A stretch of DNA of 64,000 nt, taken from assembly GCA_002373045.1 (NCBI GenBank), contig DFHU01000038.1:1-64000 (forward strand). Reading direction: 5' to 3'. This stretch comes from Pseudoselenomonas ruminantium (lineage in GTDB: Bacteria > Bacillota > Negativicutes > Selenomonadales > Selenomonadaceae). Positions within the stretch are counted from its first letter, which is position 1, and each line of letters opens with the position of its first letter. The notes beneath the pieces were generated by a model that made no database searches, was not told the DNA's origin, and saw nothing but the letters and a program-made list of their open reading frames with translations. Positions 50,206 to 59,912 of this stretch are shown here, in pieces. A program made the position numbers and the translations under genes.

Positions 50206-51957
50206 ATGAAACAAATACCATACGCGATAAATACAATTAAAGAATTGCAGGATTGTGTGGAGCAGGTGCGGGAAGAAAGCCGCAAATTGAATATGTCCGG
50301 CATACTGATATCGGTCTTTACGGATACCGCGAAAAAGTCTATGCTTGGGGATATTCAAAAGAGTATCTTGTCCGTATTCCCTGAAGCGCAGATGATTGGT
50401 TCTGTTTCCAGCGGGGAAATCATGAACGGTCAGCTTATGGATCAGGGCGTGGTGGTGAACTTCACCCTTTTTGAAGAATCCATGGTACGCGTCTTTGCCT
50501 ATGATTTTCATGAGAAAAACAGCAATACGGCAGGTCGTGAACTGCTGTCTGTTCTACAGGCAGACAAGGAAGCGGCAGCGGTGGAAATCATTTCTGCGGG
50601 CTTCCATCTGGATATCAATCCCTTCTTTAAGCAGCTTTCATCAGCCCGGCGGAAAATTCGTTTCTTTGGCGGTTTGGCTGATGATGGCAGTTTGGGGAAA
50701 AATGGTCTGGTGTTTACCCAGAACGCGCAGCTTCGCAATGGTGTGGTAGCGGCTGTGTTCAGCGGCCGCAATCTTCATGTTCAGGCTGCATCCAGTTTTG
50801 GCTGGAAACCCTTGGGACGGGTTATGACGGTAACCCGCATGGAAGGTGATTTCTGCCTGCAGGAGCTTGATGGTCGTCCGCCGCTGGAGGTCTTTGAACG
50901 TTATTTAGGCATACGGAATACGGAGCGTTTTTTGGTGGAGGCGCTGACCTTTCCGTTTTACTTTGAACGTCATGGCACGGTGCTGGCCCGTCATCCCCGT
51001 CGTTGCCGGGAAGATGGCAGTATGATGTTCGGGGCCGATTTGCGGGTCGGTGAGCAGCTGAGGCTGGCTTATGGCGACCCCGGAGATATTATCGATAATG
51101 CCATGGCCCTGCAGGAAAAGATGGCCAGTTTCAAGCCGGAGGCCATCTTTGTGGTGAGCTGCGTGGCACGCTGGATGCTTTTGGGCAGCGATACGGAGAA
51201 GGAGCTGGCCATCAGCAGGCATTTGGCACCATCGGCAGGATTTTATGCCTATGGGGAGTTTATGCGCGATGATAATGGCGATATCATGGTCTCCAATATG
51301 ACATTGGTGACTGTAGGCATGCGGGAAGGCATGCAGATGGGCAGACAGTCCAATATCATACCGCCCCGGCCGAAACTCAATAAGCATCGCACATTGATGG
51401 CACGGCTGGTGCATTTTATTGAGCGGACGACACAGGAACTGGAGGAATCCAATCGCCAGCTGGCTCATTTGGCACAGATTGACCGGCTCACGGGCTTGTT
51501 TAACCGCGGGGAAACGGAACATACCTTAAAGACAATGCTTTCCCAGGCACAGGAATTTGGTGAACCGTTGTCCGTGCTGATGATGGATGTGGATGATTTC
51601 AAGACCATTAATGATGGTTATGGACATGCCGTCGGGGATGATACCTTGAAGACCATTGCGCAAGTATTGCGCAAGCACACTCGCAGGGGGACGGATGTTC
51701 CCGGCCGCTGGGGCGGGGACGAGTTCTTTGTCATTTTCTCCGGTCTTGCCAGCGATAAGGCAAGGGAGATTGCCGAGCGCATTGCCCGTTTGGTGGAAAG
51801 CAAGTCTGTGTTGCCTGACGGTTCGCGGGTCACCGTAAGTATTGGCGTGGTCACAGCTGCGTCGGATGATACACCGGATACACTCTTTAAGCGTGCGGAT
51901 GCGGCGCTTTATGATGCCAAACTGATTCGTGGCAAGAATAACGTGGTCGTACATTGA
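50206..51957 (+). CDS. FIST-domain diguanylate cyclase
   Basis: A 583-residue cytoplasmic protein: FIST N domain (about 30-220), FIST C domain (about 225-370), a short coiled coil (EESNRQLAHLAQIDRLTGLF) and a GGDEF domain with the intact catalytic motif RWGGDEFFVIF near residue 502. FIST domains are thought to bind small ligands such as amino acids. The protein should make cyclic di-GMP in response. An RxxD-type inhibitory site is not evident just ahead of GGDEF. It follows gpsA by 42 bp but without an obvious strong ribosome binding site. Confidence 0.92.
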   Translation: MKQIPYAINTIKELQDCVEQVREESRKLNMSGILISVFTDTAKKSMLGDIQKSILSVFPEAQMIGSVSSGEIMNGQLMDQGVVVNFTLFEESMVRVFAYDFHEKNSNTAGRELLSVLQADKEAAAVEIISAGFHLDINPFFKQLSSARRKIRFFGGLADDGSLGKNGLVFTQNAQLRNGVVAAVFSGRNLHVQAASSFGWKPLGRVMTVTRMEGDFCLQELDGRPPLEVFERYLGIRNTERFLVEALTFPFYFERHGTVLARHPRRCREDGSMMFGADLRVGEQLRLAYGDPGDIIDNAMALQEKMASFKPEAIFVVSCVARWMLLGSDTEKELAISRHLAPSAGFYAYGEFMRDDNGDIMVSNMTLVTVGMREGMQMGRQSNIIPPRPKLNKHRTLMARLVHFIERTTQELEESNRQLAHLAQIDRLTGLFNRGETEHTLKTMLSQAQEFGEPLSVLMMDVDDFKTINDGYGHAVGDDTLKTIAQVLRKHTRRGTDVPGRWGGDEFFVIFSGLASDKAREIAERIARLVESKSVLPDGSRVTVSIGVVTAASDDTPDTLFKRADAALYDAKLIRGKNNVVVH

Positions 51958-52071
51958 AGTAAGCCTGTGGATTCGGGAAGAATCCATGGGCTTTATTAAT
52001 GAATATTGTCTTTTTTAGCAGGACTTTTTGGCGTAATAGCGTATAAATGTACATTAAAGGAGGAGTTTTTT

Positions 52072-52344
52072 GTGGCAAAATTGGGTGGACATGGTTATGG
52101 CATGGCCATTTTGTTTGTGGTAATTGGCGCGATTTTGGGCGGGATTTTAGGGCAGCTGCTTAGCGGCGTGGATGCTTTGAGCGGTATAATGCCTTACTTG
52201 GTGAATACCTTTCCGGTATTTGAGACACCGGCCTTCACGATTAATCTGTATGTGATTCAGCTCACGTTAGGTCTGGCTTTTGCGCCCAATCTCATGAGTA
52301 TTTTGGGGATTGTAATTGCGCTGATTCTGTTTCGTCGTTACTAA
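52072..52344 (+). CDS. DUF4321 family small membrane protein
   Basis: A 90-residue protein with two hydrophobic segments (AILFVVIGAILGGILGQLL at about 11-29 and LMSILGIVIALILF near the end), placed in DUF4321. It is common in Firmicutes next to maf, radC and mreB, as here. Start GTG 52072 is set by AAAGGAGGAG 6 bases upstream; the longer frame from 52006 has no site. Its function is unknown; the location suggests a link to envelope growth. It begins the cell-shape operon. Confidence 0.85.
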   Translation: MAKLGGHGYGMAILFVVIGAILGGILGQLLSGVDALSGIMPYLVNTFPVFETPAFTINLYVIQLTLGLAFAPNLMSILGIVIALILFRRY

Positions 52345-52361
52345 AGAGGAGGTTGACGTTT

Positions 52362-52952
52362 ATGTTTATTTTGGCATCGGGTTCGCCACGAAGAAAGGAA
52401 CTCCTTCAGCAGATCAATGTCCGTTTTGACATTCGCATCAGTACCGCAGAGGAATTTTCGGGGGATGAATTTGCGCCGACGGAGCTCGTGGTAAAAAATG
52501 CTGCCGCCAAGGCTAAGGCTGTGGCACGCCTCTATCCCAATCAGGCAGTGCTGGGTGCGGATACGGTGGTCGCACTGGACGGACATACCTATGGGAAACC
52601 GAACAACCGTGAAGAGGCCGTGCAGATGCTCAAGAAGTTTTCCGGCAGAACCCATCAGGTACACACGGGCATTGCCTGGATGTACAATGGCCATCTGTTT
52701 ACCGATGTGGTGACGACGGATGTGGAGTTTGCCCTCATGGCGGATACGGAAATCGAGCGCTATGTGGATAGTGGCGAACCGATGGACAAGGCCGGTGCTT
52801 ATGCCATTCAGGGCAGTGCGGCAGAATTCATCGTGGGCATTCATGGCTCGTATTCCAATGTAGTAGGATTGCCACTCAATGCGGTTGTACGGCTTGCGCG
52901 AAAGGCAGGCGTAAATTTGTATGGCGATTATGGTGAGGGATTTGCCCCCTGA
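52362..52952 (+). CDS. maf: Maf family nucleotide pyrophosphatase
   Basis: A 196-residue house-cleaning pyrophosphatase that hydrolyses dTTP/UTP or modified nucleotides to monophosphates. The motifs are LASGSPRRKELL at the N-terminus, GADTVVALDG near residue 65, and EPMDKAGAYAIQG near 146. ATG 52362 follows AGAGGAGG. It overlaps radC by 32 bases, an arrangement common in Firmicutes. Confidence 0.95.
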   Translation: MFILASGSPRRKELLQQINVRFDIRISTAEEFSGDEFAPTELVVKNAAAKAKAVARLYPNQAVLGADTVVALDGHTYGKPNNREEAVQMLKKFSGRTHQVHTGIAWMYNGHLFTDVVTTDVEFALMADTEIERYVDSGEPMDKAGAYAIQGSAAEFIVGIHGSYSNVVGLPLNAVVRLARKAGVNLYGDYGEGFAP

Positions 52953-53610
52953 GGAACGGCCCAGAGAAAAACTTTTATCTCAGGGGCCGCGGGCACTTAG
53001 CAATGCAGAGCTTTTGGCCATTTTATTGCGCAGCGGCACGAAAGAGAAGTCGGTGCTGCGCATAGCTGAGGAGATTTTGGCCCATATCAAGGAGCAGGGG
53101 CTTTCGGCGATGGTGCATATCTCGGCAGCGGAACTGGCTAAGATTGATGGCGTGGGACAGGTGAAGGCGGCGACTTTGCAGGCGGCCATCGAGCTGGGCA
53201 GGCGGCTGGCCGTACAGCAGGCGGCCAAAATCGAAGTGATTCATGGACCGGAGGATGTGGCAGCCTATGCCCTGCCGCGGTTTCGCTTTGAGCAGAAAGA
53301 GCATTTCGCGGTCATGCTCCTGAATACCAAGAATCACATCATCGGCATGCCGGAGGTGTCAGTGGGCAGTTTGTCGGCATCGGTGGTGCATCCCCGGGAG
53401 GTATTTCGGGCAGCTATCGACTATGCGGCAGCCGCGATGATTCTGCTGCACAATCATCCCAGCGGAGACCCTACGCCCAGTCGGGAGGACATTGCCGTAA
53501 CGGACCGGCTGGTCAAGGCGGGTAAGGTGATGGACATTCCCGTTCTTGACCATGTGGTGCTGGGCAGAGAGACGTTTGCCAGCTTTAAGGACAAGGGGCT
53601 TATACATTAA
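52921..53610 (+). CDS. radC: RadC family protein (JAB/MPN domain)
   Basis: A 229-residue UPF0758 protein. An N-terminal helix-hairpin-helix region (KIDGVGQVKAATLQAAIELG) precedes the MPN/JAB metal-binding motif HNHPSGDPTPSREDI, with the upstream glutamate present. Once linked to DNA repair, the family's true activity is uncertain. ATG 52921 lies inside the end of maf. A perfect hairpin separates it from mreB. Confidence 0.95.
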   Translation: MAIMVRDLPPEERPREKLLSQGPRALSNAELLAILLRSGTKEKSVLRIAEEILAHIKEQGLSAMVHISAAELAKIDGVGQVKAATLQAAIELGRRLAVQQAAKIEVIHGPEDVAAYALPRFRFEQKEHFAVMLLNTKNHIIGMPEVSVGSLSASVVHPREVFRAAIDYAAAAMILLHNHPSGDPTPSREDIAVTDRLVKAGKVMDIPVLDHVVLGRETFASFKDKGLIH

Positions 53611-53658
53611 TGAAATTTGTTGTAAATTTGTAGGAAAAAAATACATTTGCCTGTTATC

Positions 53659-53696
53659 AAAATAACTATCTTGTGTTACAATAAGATAGTTATTTT
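53659..53696. terminator. Terminator-like perfect hairpin between radC and mreB
   Basis: AAAATAACTATCTT at 53659-53672 is exactly complementary to AAGATAGTTATTTT at 53683-53696 and is followed by more T. The stem is AT-rich; it may terminate or attenuate before mreB. Confidence 0.7.
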
Positions 53697-53763
53697 TTAT
53701 TTTGAACATATGCGCGGCAGAAGATGTGGCGTACATATATGGTTTTATTTCTGAAGGGAGTTT

Positions 53764-54813
53764 TTGGACAAAATGTGGAGTCTGTTTGGTGGTTTTTCAC
53801 ACGATATGGGGATTGACCTGGGAACGGCGAATACGCTGGTTCATGTGAAGGGCAGAGGTATTGTGCTGCGTGAGCCTTCCGTAGTAGCAATCAAGAGTGA
53901 CTCGGGCGAAGTCCTGGCTGTAGGCGAGGAAGCAAAGCAGATGATTGGTCGTACCCCGGGCAACATCATTGCAATCCGTCCGATGAAGGATGGCGTTATT
54001 GCGGACTTCGATGTGACGCAGGCTATGCTCAAGTATTTCATCCGCAAGGCGATGAATACGAAATCCTTTGTTCGTCCCCGCGTGGTTGTCGGCGTGCCCT
54101 CCGGTGTCACGGAAGTGGAAAAGCGTGCGGTAATCGATGCAGCTCAGCAGGCTGGTGCCCGTGAGGCGTATCTGATTGAAGAACCCATGGCAGCAGCTAT
54201 CGGTGCCGGTCTGCCGGTTGAAGAAGCTACGGGCAGCATGGTTGTCGATATCGGTGGCGGTACGACGGAAATCGCCGTTATTTCCCTGGGCGGTATCGTT
54301 ACGAGCTGCTCCATCCGCATCGGCGGTGATGAAATGGATAATGCCATCATCCAGTACATCAAGCGGATGTACAACCTCATGATTGGTGAGCGTACGGCCG
54401 AAGAAATCAAGATGACCATTGGTACGGCTATCGTTACGCCGGAAGCGGACAAGACGATGGACATCCGCGGCCGCGACCTGGTATCCGGCCTGCCGAAGAA
54501 CCTGACCATTCAGGCTAAGGAAATCCGCGAAGCCCTCAATGACCCCATCTATAAAATTATTGATGCGGTGAAGAGCACGCTCGAAAAGACTCCGCCTGAA
54601 CTGGCTGCTGACGTTATGGACCATGGCATTATGATGACGGGCGGCGGTGCACTCCTCACAAATCTCGACAAGCTTCTCTCCCATGAGACGGGCATGCCGG
54701 TGCTCGTATCGGAAGATGCGCTTTCCTGCGTAGGTGAAGGCACGGGCCGTTCGTTGGAAAATATCGAGCTCTTGAAGCGCGTGGTCATGATCAGCAAGAA
54801 GCTGAGAAGTTAA
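53764..54813 (+). CDS. mreB: Rod-shape-determining actin homologue MreB
   Basis: A 349-residue actin-like ATPase that organises lateral wall synthesis on the inner membrane. Phosphate loop 1 is [13 protein letters not shown], phosphate loop 2 [16 protein letters not shown], and the adenosine motif [11 protein letters not shown]. The start is TTG 53764, positioned after GAAGGGAG; ATG 53773 is an alternative with poorer spacing. It is followed by mreC after 11 bp. Confidence 0.97.
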   Translation: MDKMWSLFGGFSHDMGIDLGTANTLVHVKGRGIVLREPSVVAIKSDSGEVLAVGEEAKQMIGRTPGNIIAIRPMKDGVIADFDVTQAMLKYFIRKAMNTKSFVRPRVVVGVPSGVTEVEKRAVIDAAQQAGAREAYLIEEPMAAAIGAGLPVEEATGSMVVDIGGGTTEIAVISLGGIVTSCSIRIGGDEMDNAIIQYIKRMYNLMIGERTAEEIKMTIGTAIVTPEADKTMDIRGRDLVSGLPKNLTIQAKEIREALNDPIYKIIDAVKSTLEKTPPELAADVMDHGIMMTGGGALLTNLDKLLSHETGMPVLVSEDALSCVGEGTGRSLENIELLKRVVMISKKLRS

Positions 54814-54824
54814 GAAGCTGAAAA

Positions 54825-55775
54825 ATGAGTAATCATGTAAGAAAAGATAAGGAAGACGGGCGCAAGGGCTGGGCTATGGCCTTTGTCGTGGTCAGTCTCT
54901 TTTGCATCATCTTTTTTGCCGCCCGGGGGCGCTTTCAGGCTCCCGTGAGCAGTCAGGCCGTTTCCTTGGTGCTTTCACCATTCCAACAGGCGACGGCTTG
55001 GGTGGCCAATGAGATTCATTATGCCACCAGTGCGGTTTGGGAAGTGGCTACGCTCTATGAGCAGAATAAAATGCTCCGCAATGAAGTGGAACAGCTGCGG
55101 GGCATAAACCTGCAGGCGAATGAAGCCCTGGCGGAAAATGAACGACTTAGGAAGATGATTGGCTATCAGCAGGCGGCCCGTCAGTTTGATTTGGTGGCTG
55201 CCCGGGTCATTGGCAGGGAATCGGATACCTGGTCACGCATGATTGTCATTGACCGGGGAACGATGAACGGTATCGCCAACGATATGCCGGTCGTAACTCC
55301 GCAGGGGCTGGTAGGCCGTGTCGTGGAAGCCGGTCTGAACTCTTCCAAAGTGCAGTTGATACTCGACCCGCGTTCTTCCGTGGGAACGATTGTGCAGCGG
55401 GCGCAGTCCCGCGTTACCGGCATCGTGCAGGGGGACATGGATAATCCCACCATGCCGCAGATGGTGAACATTCCCAAAAATGCGGATGTGGTAGAGGGCG
55501 ATGTCATCGTCACCTCCGGGTTCGGCGGTGTTTACCCTAAAGGCATTATCGTTGGTTTGGTGAGCAGCCTGAAAAATGATGATGGCGGTCTGTTGAAAAT
55601 CGGCGTGCTGGAAGCGGCAGTAGACTTTCAGAAACTCGAGGATGTTATGGTGATTACTGCCTCCCGTGAAGCACCGCCGGAGCCCATCAAACCGCCAACG
55701 CAGACGCCGGGTACGGAAACCGACCCTGTGACTGGGGAGAAGATTGACGGCCAAAAAGCGGAGGGGCAGAAATGA
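54825..55775 (+). CDS. mreC: Rod-shape-determining protein MreC
   Basis: A 316-residue single-pass protein: a membrane segment at about residues 16-36, a coiled coil (about 75-112), and a periplasmic beta-domain (VIDRGTMNGIANDMPVVTPQGLVGRV, seen as the family's core, about 142-270). The Pro-rich C-terminal tail (PPEPIKPPTQTPGTE) is a common extension. It bridges MreB to PBP2. It overlaps mreD by 4 bases. Confidence 0.95.
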   Translation: MSNHVRKDKEDGRKGWAMAFVVVSLFCIIFFAARGRFQAPVSSQAVSLVLSPFQQATAWVANEIHYATSAVWEVATLYEQNKMLRNEVEQLRGINLQANEALAENERLRKMIGYQQAARQFDLVAARVIGRESDTWSRMIVIDRGTMNGIANDMPVVTPQGLVGRVVEAGLNSSKVQLILDPRSSVGTIVQRAQSRVTGIVQGDMDNPTMPQMVNIPKNADVVEGDVIVTSGFGGVYPKGIIVGLVSSLKNDDGGLLKIGVLEAAVDFQKLEDVMVITASREAPPEPIKPPTQTPGTETDPVTGEKIDGQKAEGQK

Positions 55776-56272
55776 ATAATTTTGCCAAGCTGGTTGCTTT
55801 TGTCATAGCGCTCTATGTTTTGCAGACTTCATTTTTTCCCTTGATGGCCTATCATGGCATCAGCCCGAATTTCATGCTGCTGCTCACGGTATCCTTTGCC
55901 TTTTTGCGCGGGATGGAGCAGGGCACGTTTATGGGCTTTTTGACCGGATTGCTGACCGATTTGGCTACAGGAACTTTTTTTGGTATTCATGCGTTTACTT
56001 ATTTACTGATGGGGAACTTATGCGGACGCTTTGCCAATCGTGTCTACAAAGACCAGTTCTTTTGGCCGGTGTTTGCCTCCCTGGGGGTAACTGCGCTAAA
56101 CTATTTTATTTTGGCGTTACTTATGGTATTATTAGGTTATCGCTTTAATCCAATCAGCAATGTGCAGGTAACACTGCTGCCAATGCTGATTTACCAGCTG
56201 GCGTTTGCCTATCCGGTGCATTATTTGACCTATAAATTGGATAAGAACATCAGCACGAATGAAACAAATTGA
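55772..56272 (+). CDS. mreD: Rod-shape-determining protein MreD
   Basis: A 166-residue integral membrane protein with five or six hydrophobic helices and the conserved GTFMGFLTGLLTDLATGTFFG region near residues 50-70, given here only as a locator. It partners MreC and RodA in the elongasome. The ATGA overlap with mreC shows translational coupling. Confidence 0.93.
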   Translation: MNNFAKLVAFVIALYVLQTSFFPLMAYHGISPNFMLLLTVSFAFLRGMEQGTFMGFLTGLLTDLATGTFFGIHAFTYLLMGNLCGRFANRVYKDQFFWPVFASLGVTALNYFILALLMVLLGYRFNPISNVQVTLLPMLIYQLAFAYPVHYLTYKLDKNISTNETN

Positions 56273-56274
56273 TT

Positions 56275-56294
56275 AAGGCACCGTGAGGTGCCTT
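56275..56294 (+). terminator. Short hairpin between mreD and the PBP2 gene
   Basis: AAGGCACC-GTGA-GGTGCCTT, followed by ATTTTAT. It is a weak terminator or attenuator and could lower expression of the downstream genes relative to mreBCD. Confidence 0.55.
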
Positions 56295-56315
56295 ATTTTA
56301 TGGGAGAGATACTTT

Positions 56316-58112
56316 TTGGTCGAAAATGACGAATTTGGTGGCAGGCTGAAAGTCCTGGGCTGGCTGTCGGTGCTGGTGATTGCAGTGCTTATCGGCCGGG
56401 CTGGTTACTTGCAGATTTATGAGGGTGATTATTATGCCCGTCTGGCGGAAGGCAACCGCATCCGCATTATTCCCACCATGGCACCACGAGGGACATTCTT
56501 TGACCGCAATGGTGAATTGCTGGTGCAGAATCGTCCGGGGTTTGCGGTGTCGCTTATGCCGGTAATGACCAAAATTGATCCGGTGGTGATTACCCGTCTG
56601 TCGGAGCTGTTAAAGGTGCCGGTGGAGGAAATCGACAAGAAAATCGAAGCGCATACGGGTTTTGACCCTATTCGGATAAAAGCGGACGTTACCCCCGATA
56701 TTGTCACGATTATTGAGGAACAAAAAAATAATTATCCCGGTGTCATCATCGAAGTACAGCCCATCCGCGACTACATGAACAAGGAAGAAGCGGCGCATAC
56801 CTATGGCTATGTCAGTGAGATAAATGACATGGAACTCGAAAAGAAAAAGGATGAGGGCTACAAGAGCGGCGATATCATCGGCAAGTTTGGTCTGGAGAAA
56901 ATCTACGATAAAGAGCTGCGCGGTGAGAACGGTGGTCAGCAGGTCGAAGTGGATGTGACGGGCAAGCCGGTACAGATTATCGGCAATAAACCGCCAACAC
57001 CCGGCGATGACCTTTATCTGACCATTGACAAGAACCTGCAGACGGCAGCCGAAAAGGCCGTGGACGAGCAGTTAAAGCAGATTCATGCCAATGCGGCAGC
57101 CGTGGTGGCCATGAATCCGCAGACCGGTGAAATCCTCGCGATGGTCAGCCGTCCGGCTTTTGACCCGAACTTGTTTGCCCATGGGATTTCGTCGAAGGAT
57201 TGGAACAAGCTCAACAACAATCCCTATCATCCGATGGATAATAAGGCCATAACGGGTGAGTACCCGCCAGGTTCTACCTTTAAGATCATCACGGGTACCG
57301 CGGCGCTGACCGAAGGGGTGGTCAGCCCTTCCGAACTCATCATGGATAGCGGCCATCACTGGATTATCCCCAAGGGAAATGCTGAGGGCGAGGCACTCGG
57401 TCTCATCAACTTCCAGCAGGCTATGGCCCATTCCGATAACGTGTATTTCTATGAAATGGGCAATCGCCTGGGCATTGACCGTTTGGAAAAATATGCCCGG
57501 ATGTTTGGTCTGGGCAAGATTACCGGCATTGACCTGCCGTATGAGTCCGATGGTCTGGTAGCTAACCGCCGTTACAAGGAGAAAAACTTTGAAGATGGCG
57601 ACTGGTACTTGTCGGAAACCTTCGACGCGGCTATCGGTCAGGGCTTCAATCTGGTAACGCCGCTGCAGGCGGCGATGGTCATGGGCGAAATCGCTGCCGA
57701 TGGCAAGCGCTATAAGCCGCATTTGGTCAATCGCATTGTCGCGCCGGATGGCAGCACGGTGAAGGAATTCAAACCGGAACTTCTGGGTACGCTCGATGTG
57801 CGGCCGGAGGTAATTTCTCTGGTACAGGCAGGGCTCCATGACGTTACCAAATACGGTACGGCGGCAGGCATTTTCCGCGGTTTTCCCATTGAGATTGCCG
57901 GTAAGACCGGTACAGCAGAGAACCCGCATGGCCGTGACCACGGCTGGTTTGTGGCCTATGGCCCCTTTGCAAATCCCGATATCGTCGTGGCGGTAATCGT
58001 GGAGCAGGGCGGTTTCGGTTCGCAGTCAGCCGTGCCGATTGGCCGCAAGGTTCTGGAAGCCTGGTTTGGTTTAAATAAGCCGGAACCGGCCGCAGAAGCC
58101 AAAAAACAATGA
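56316..58112 (+). CDS. mrdA: Penicillin-binding protein 2 (class B transpeptidase)
   Basis: A 598-residue peptidoglycan transpeptidase for cell elongation. One N-terminal membrane helix (about 11-30), a pedestal domain with RGTFFDRNGELL, and a transpeptidase domain with the SxxK serine in PPGSTFKI, SDN at the second motif and GKTGTAE as the KTG box. TTG 56316 is chosen because GGGAGAG precedes it; an upstream ATG lies in the hairpin region and is unlikely. It pairs with RodA, encoded 1.8 kb downstream. Confidence 0.95.
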   Translation: MVENDEFGGRLKVLGWLSVLVIAVLIGRAGYLQIYEGDYYARLAEGNRIRIIPTMAPRGTFFDRNGELLVQNRPGFAVSLMPVMTKIDPVVITRLSELLKVPVEEIDKKIEAHTGFDPIRIKADVTPDIVTIIEEQKNNYPGVIIEVQPIRDYMNKEEAAHTYGYVSEINDMELEKKKDEGYKSGDIIGKFGLEKIYDKELRGENGGQQVEVDVTGKPVQIIGNKPPTPGDDLYLTIDKNLQTAAEKAVDEQLKQIHANAAAVVAMNPQTGEILAMVSRPAFDPNLFAHGISSKDWNKLNNNPYHPMDNKAITGEYPPGSTFKIITGTAALTEGVVSPSELIMDSGHHWIIPKGNAEGEALGLINFQQAMAHSDNVYFYEMGNRLGIDRLEKYARMFGLGKITGIDLPYESDGLVANRRYKEKNFEDGDWYLSETFDAAIGQGFNLVTPLQAAMVMGEIAADGKRYKPHLVNRIVAPDGSTVKEFKPELLGTLDVRPEVISLVQAGLHDVTKYGTAAGIFRGFPIEIAGKTGTAENPHGRDHGWFVAYGPFANPDIVVAVIVEQGGFGSQSAVPIGRKVLEAWFGLNKPEPAAEAKKQ

Positions 58113-58150
58113 TGTAAGCAAGACTATATTATATAGAAACGAGGGCAGCC

Positions 58151-58822
58151 ATGAGTGAAGATATTGTAAAAATCAAGGGAACATCCCTTGGCTTACAGCT
58201 GAGCTTTGCTCCAGAGGCATCCTTTGAAGCAGTGCGGGAGAATCTAAAAGCAAAATTAGAATCCGGCACGACCTTCTTTTTGCGGGGCACGCTGGTGCTC
58301 ATCCCGCGGGATGTTTTCATGGGCAGTGAGCGCGATGAACTTCAACGGCTTTTCCATGATTATGGCCTGATCTGCCGTACGCAGAAACCGGAATCCAAGC
58401 CGGAGGAAAAGTGTGAGATGCAGCCAGCAGCGCAGCCGGAGCCTGTTCAGCCCAGCAGCCAGCCTGAGGAATTAAAGCCGCAGGAAATGGTGGTCATCAA
58501 CAAAACTTTGCGCGGAGGGCAGGAAATCCGCACCAAATCATCGGTGCTGGTCTGCGGCAATGTGAATCCCGGTGCGCAGATTATCGCCGGGGGCAGCATT
58601 GATATCCGTGGTACCTGCAGAGGCTTGGTACATGCCGGAGCTTATGGAGACAGTACGGCATTTATTATTGCCGACCACTTAATGCCTACACAAATCAGAA
58701 TAGCTAATTTAATTGCGCGTTCACCGGATGAAATGGAAAAAAATGACCGTGCGGAACGCGCATCCATCAAGGATGGTCAAATCGTAATCGAACCAATAGA
58801 AAGGCAGGATAAGACAATATGA
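58151..58822 (+). CDS. minC: Septum-site inhibitor MinC
   Basis: A 223-residue protein. The N-terminal FtsZ-inhibiting domain is at about 1-80; a Pro/Glu/Gln-rich linker follows (about 85-115), then the beta-helical C-terminal domain that binds MinD (VCGNVNPGAQIIAGGSIDI and HAGAYGD). It blocks Z-ring assembly near the poles. Its stop overlaps the minD start by 4 bases. Confidence 0.95.
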   Translation: MSEDIVKIKGTSLGLQLSFAPEASFEAVRENLKAKLESGTTFFLRGTLVLIPRDVFMGSERDELQRLFHDYGLICRTQKPESKPEEKCEMQPAAQPEPVQPSSQPEELKPQEMVVINKTLRGGQEIRTKSSVLVCGNVNPGAQIIAGGSIDIRGTCRGLVHAGAYGDSTAFIIADHLMPTQIRIANLIARSPDEMEKNDRAERASIKDGQIVIEPIERQDKTI

Positions 58823-59610
58823 GCGAAATCTATGTAATTACCTCTGGCAAAGGCGGTGTTGGCAAGACTACGACCACAGCTAACCTGGGTATGGGACTTG
58901 CAATGCGGGGTAAGAAGGTTGTACTGGTGGATACCGATACGGGTCTTAGAAATCTCGACCTTCTGTTAGGTCTGGAAAACCGCATCATGTATGACCTCAT
59001 TGATGTAACGGAAGGCCGGGTGGCCTACAAGAAGGCCTTGGTGCGTCATAAGAAATACGACAATCTTTTCCTGCTGCCGACTTCGCAGGTCAAGGACAAG
59101 ATGGCGGTAAATCCGGAGCAGCTCGTCAAGCTTTGCGGTGATTTGCGTCAGGAATTTGACTATATTCTCATTGACTGCCCGGCAGGTATTGAACAGGGCT
59201 TCAAGACGGCTATCGCTGCTGCTGATACGGCACTGGTGGTAACGATGCCGGAGATTTCCGCTGTGCGTGATGCCGATAAGATTATCGGTGAACTCGGCCG
59301 CGCTGACAAGGACAATATCAAGCTCATCGTCAATCGTATTCGTCCGCAGATGGTCGAAGATGGTGATATGCTCGATATGGAAGCCATTAACGATATCCTC
59401 TCATTGGACTGCATCGGTCAGGTACCCGATGATTTGAAGGTCGTTACCAGCACCAATAAGGGTGAGCCTTGTGTGACCATGAGCGATAGTGAAGCCGGCC
59501 AGGCTTATCGCAATATCGTAGGCCGTATGCTTGGCGAGGATATTCCGTTTATGGAATTCCACAAAGATGGTGGCTGGTGGAAACGCCTTAAACGTATGTT
59601 CAGACGATGA
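58819..59610 (+). CDS. minD: Septum-site ATPase MinD
   Basis: A 263-residue membrane-associated ATPase with the deviant Walker A motif GKGGVGKTTTT near residue 10, the switch DTDTGLRNLDLLLG, and DCPAGIEQGF. The C-terminus ends in an amphipathic basic helix (WWKRLKRMFRR), the membrane targeting sequence. It recruits MinC and oscillates or gradients with MinE. It is coupled to minC by an ATGA overlap and followed by minE after 13 bp. Confidence 0.97.
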   Translation: MSEIYVITSGKGGVGKTTTTANLGMGLAMRGKKVVLVDTDTGLRNLDLLLGLENRIMYDLIDVTEGRVAYKKALVRHKKYDNLFLLPTSQVKDKMAVNPEQLVKLCGDLRQEFDYILIDCPAGIEQGFKTAIAAADTALVVTMPEISAVRDADKIIGELGRADKDNIKLIVNRIRPQMVEDGDMLDMEAINDILSLDCIGQVPDDLKVVTSTNKGEPCVTMSDSEAGQAYRNIVGRMLGEDIPFMEFHKDGGWWKRLKRMFRR

Positions 59611-59623
59611 GAGGAGGGGCTAT

Positions 59624-59896
59624 ATGTTGGAGGCATTGATGAAAATTTTTGGCAAGAAAGAAGAAACCGGCAAAATTGCCCGGGATCGCTTAAAGGTAGT
59701 GCTTATCCATGACCGCGCCAATATCTCTCCCGAAGTTATGGACAATCTAAAAAACGACATCATCAAGGTGATTTCCAATTATATGGAAATCAATCAGCAG
59801 GATATGGATATCTCTCTGGCTAATGATGATGATTCCGTGGCCTTGGTGGCCAATATCCCGGTCAGCCGTATGAAGCATGACAAGGGGGAGCACTGA
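59624..59896 (+). CDS. minE: Topological specificity factor MinE
   Basis: A 90-residue protein with a membrane-binding, MinD-interacting N-terminal helix (LEALMKIFGKK, then ARDRLKVVLIHDRANISPE) and a C-terminal dimerisation domain. It stimulates MinD ATPase and confines division to midcell. ATG 59624 is set by GAGGAGGGG 6 bases upstream. A complete MinCDE set implies an oscillating system rather than the DivIVA type. Confidence 0.96.
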   Translation: MLEALMKIFGKKEETGKIARDRLKVVLIHDRANISPEVMDNLKNDIIKVISNYMEINQQDMDISLANDDDSVALVANIPVSRMKHDKGEH

Positions 59897-59912
59897 GAGA
59901 AGATAGAGTGGT

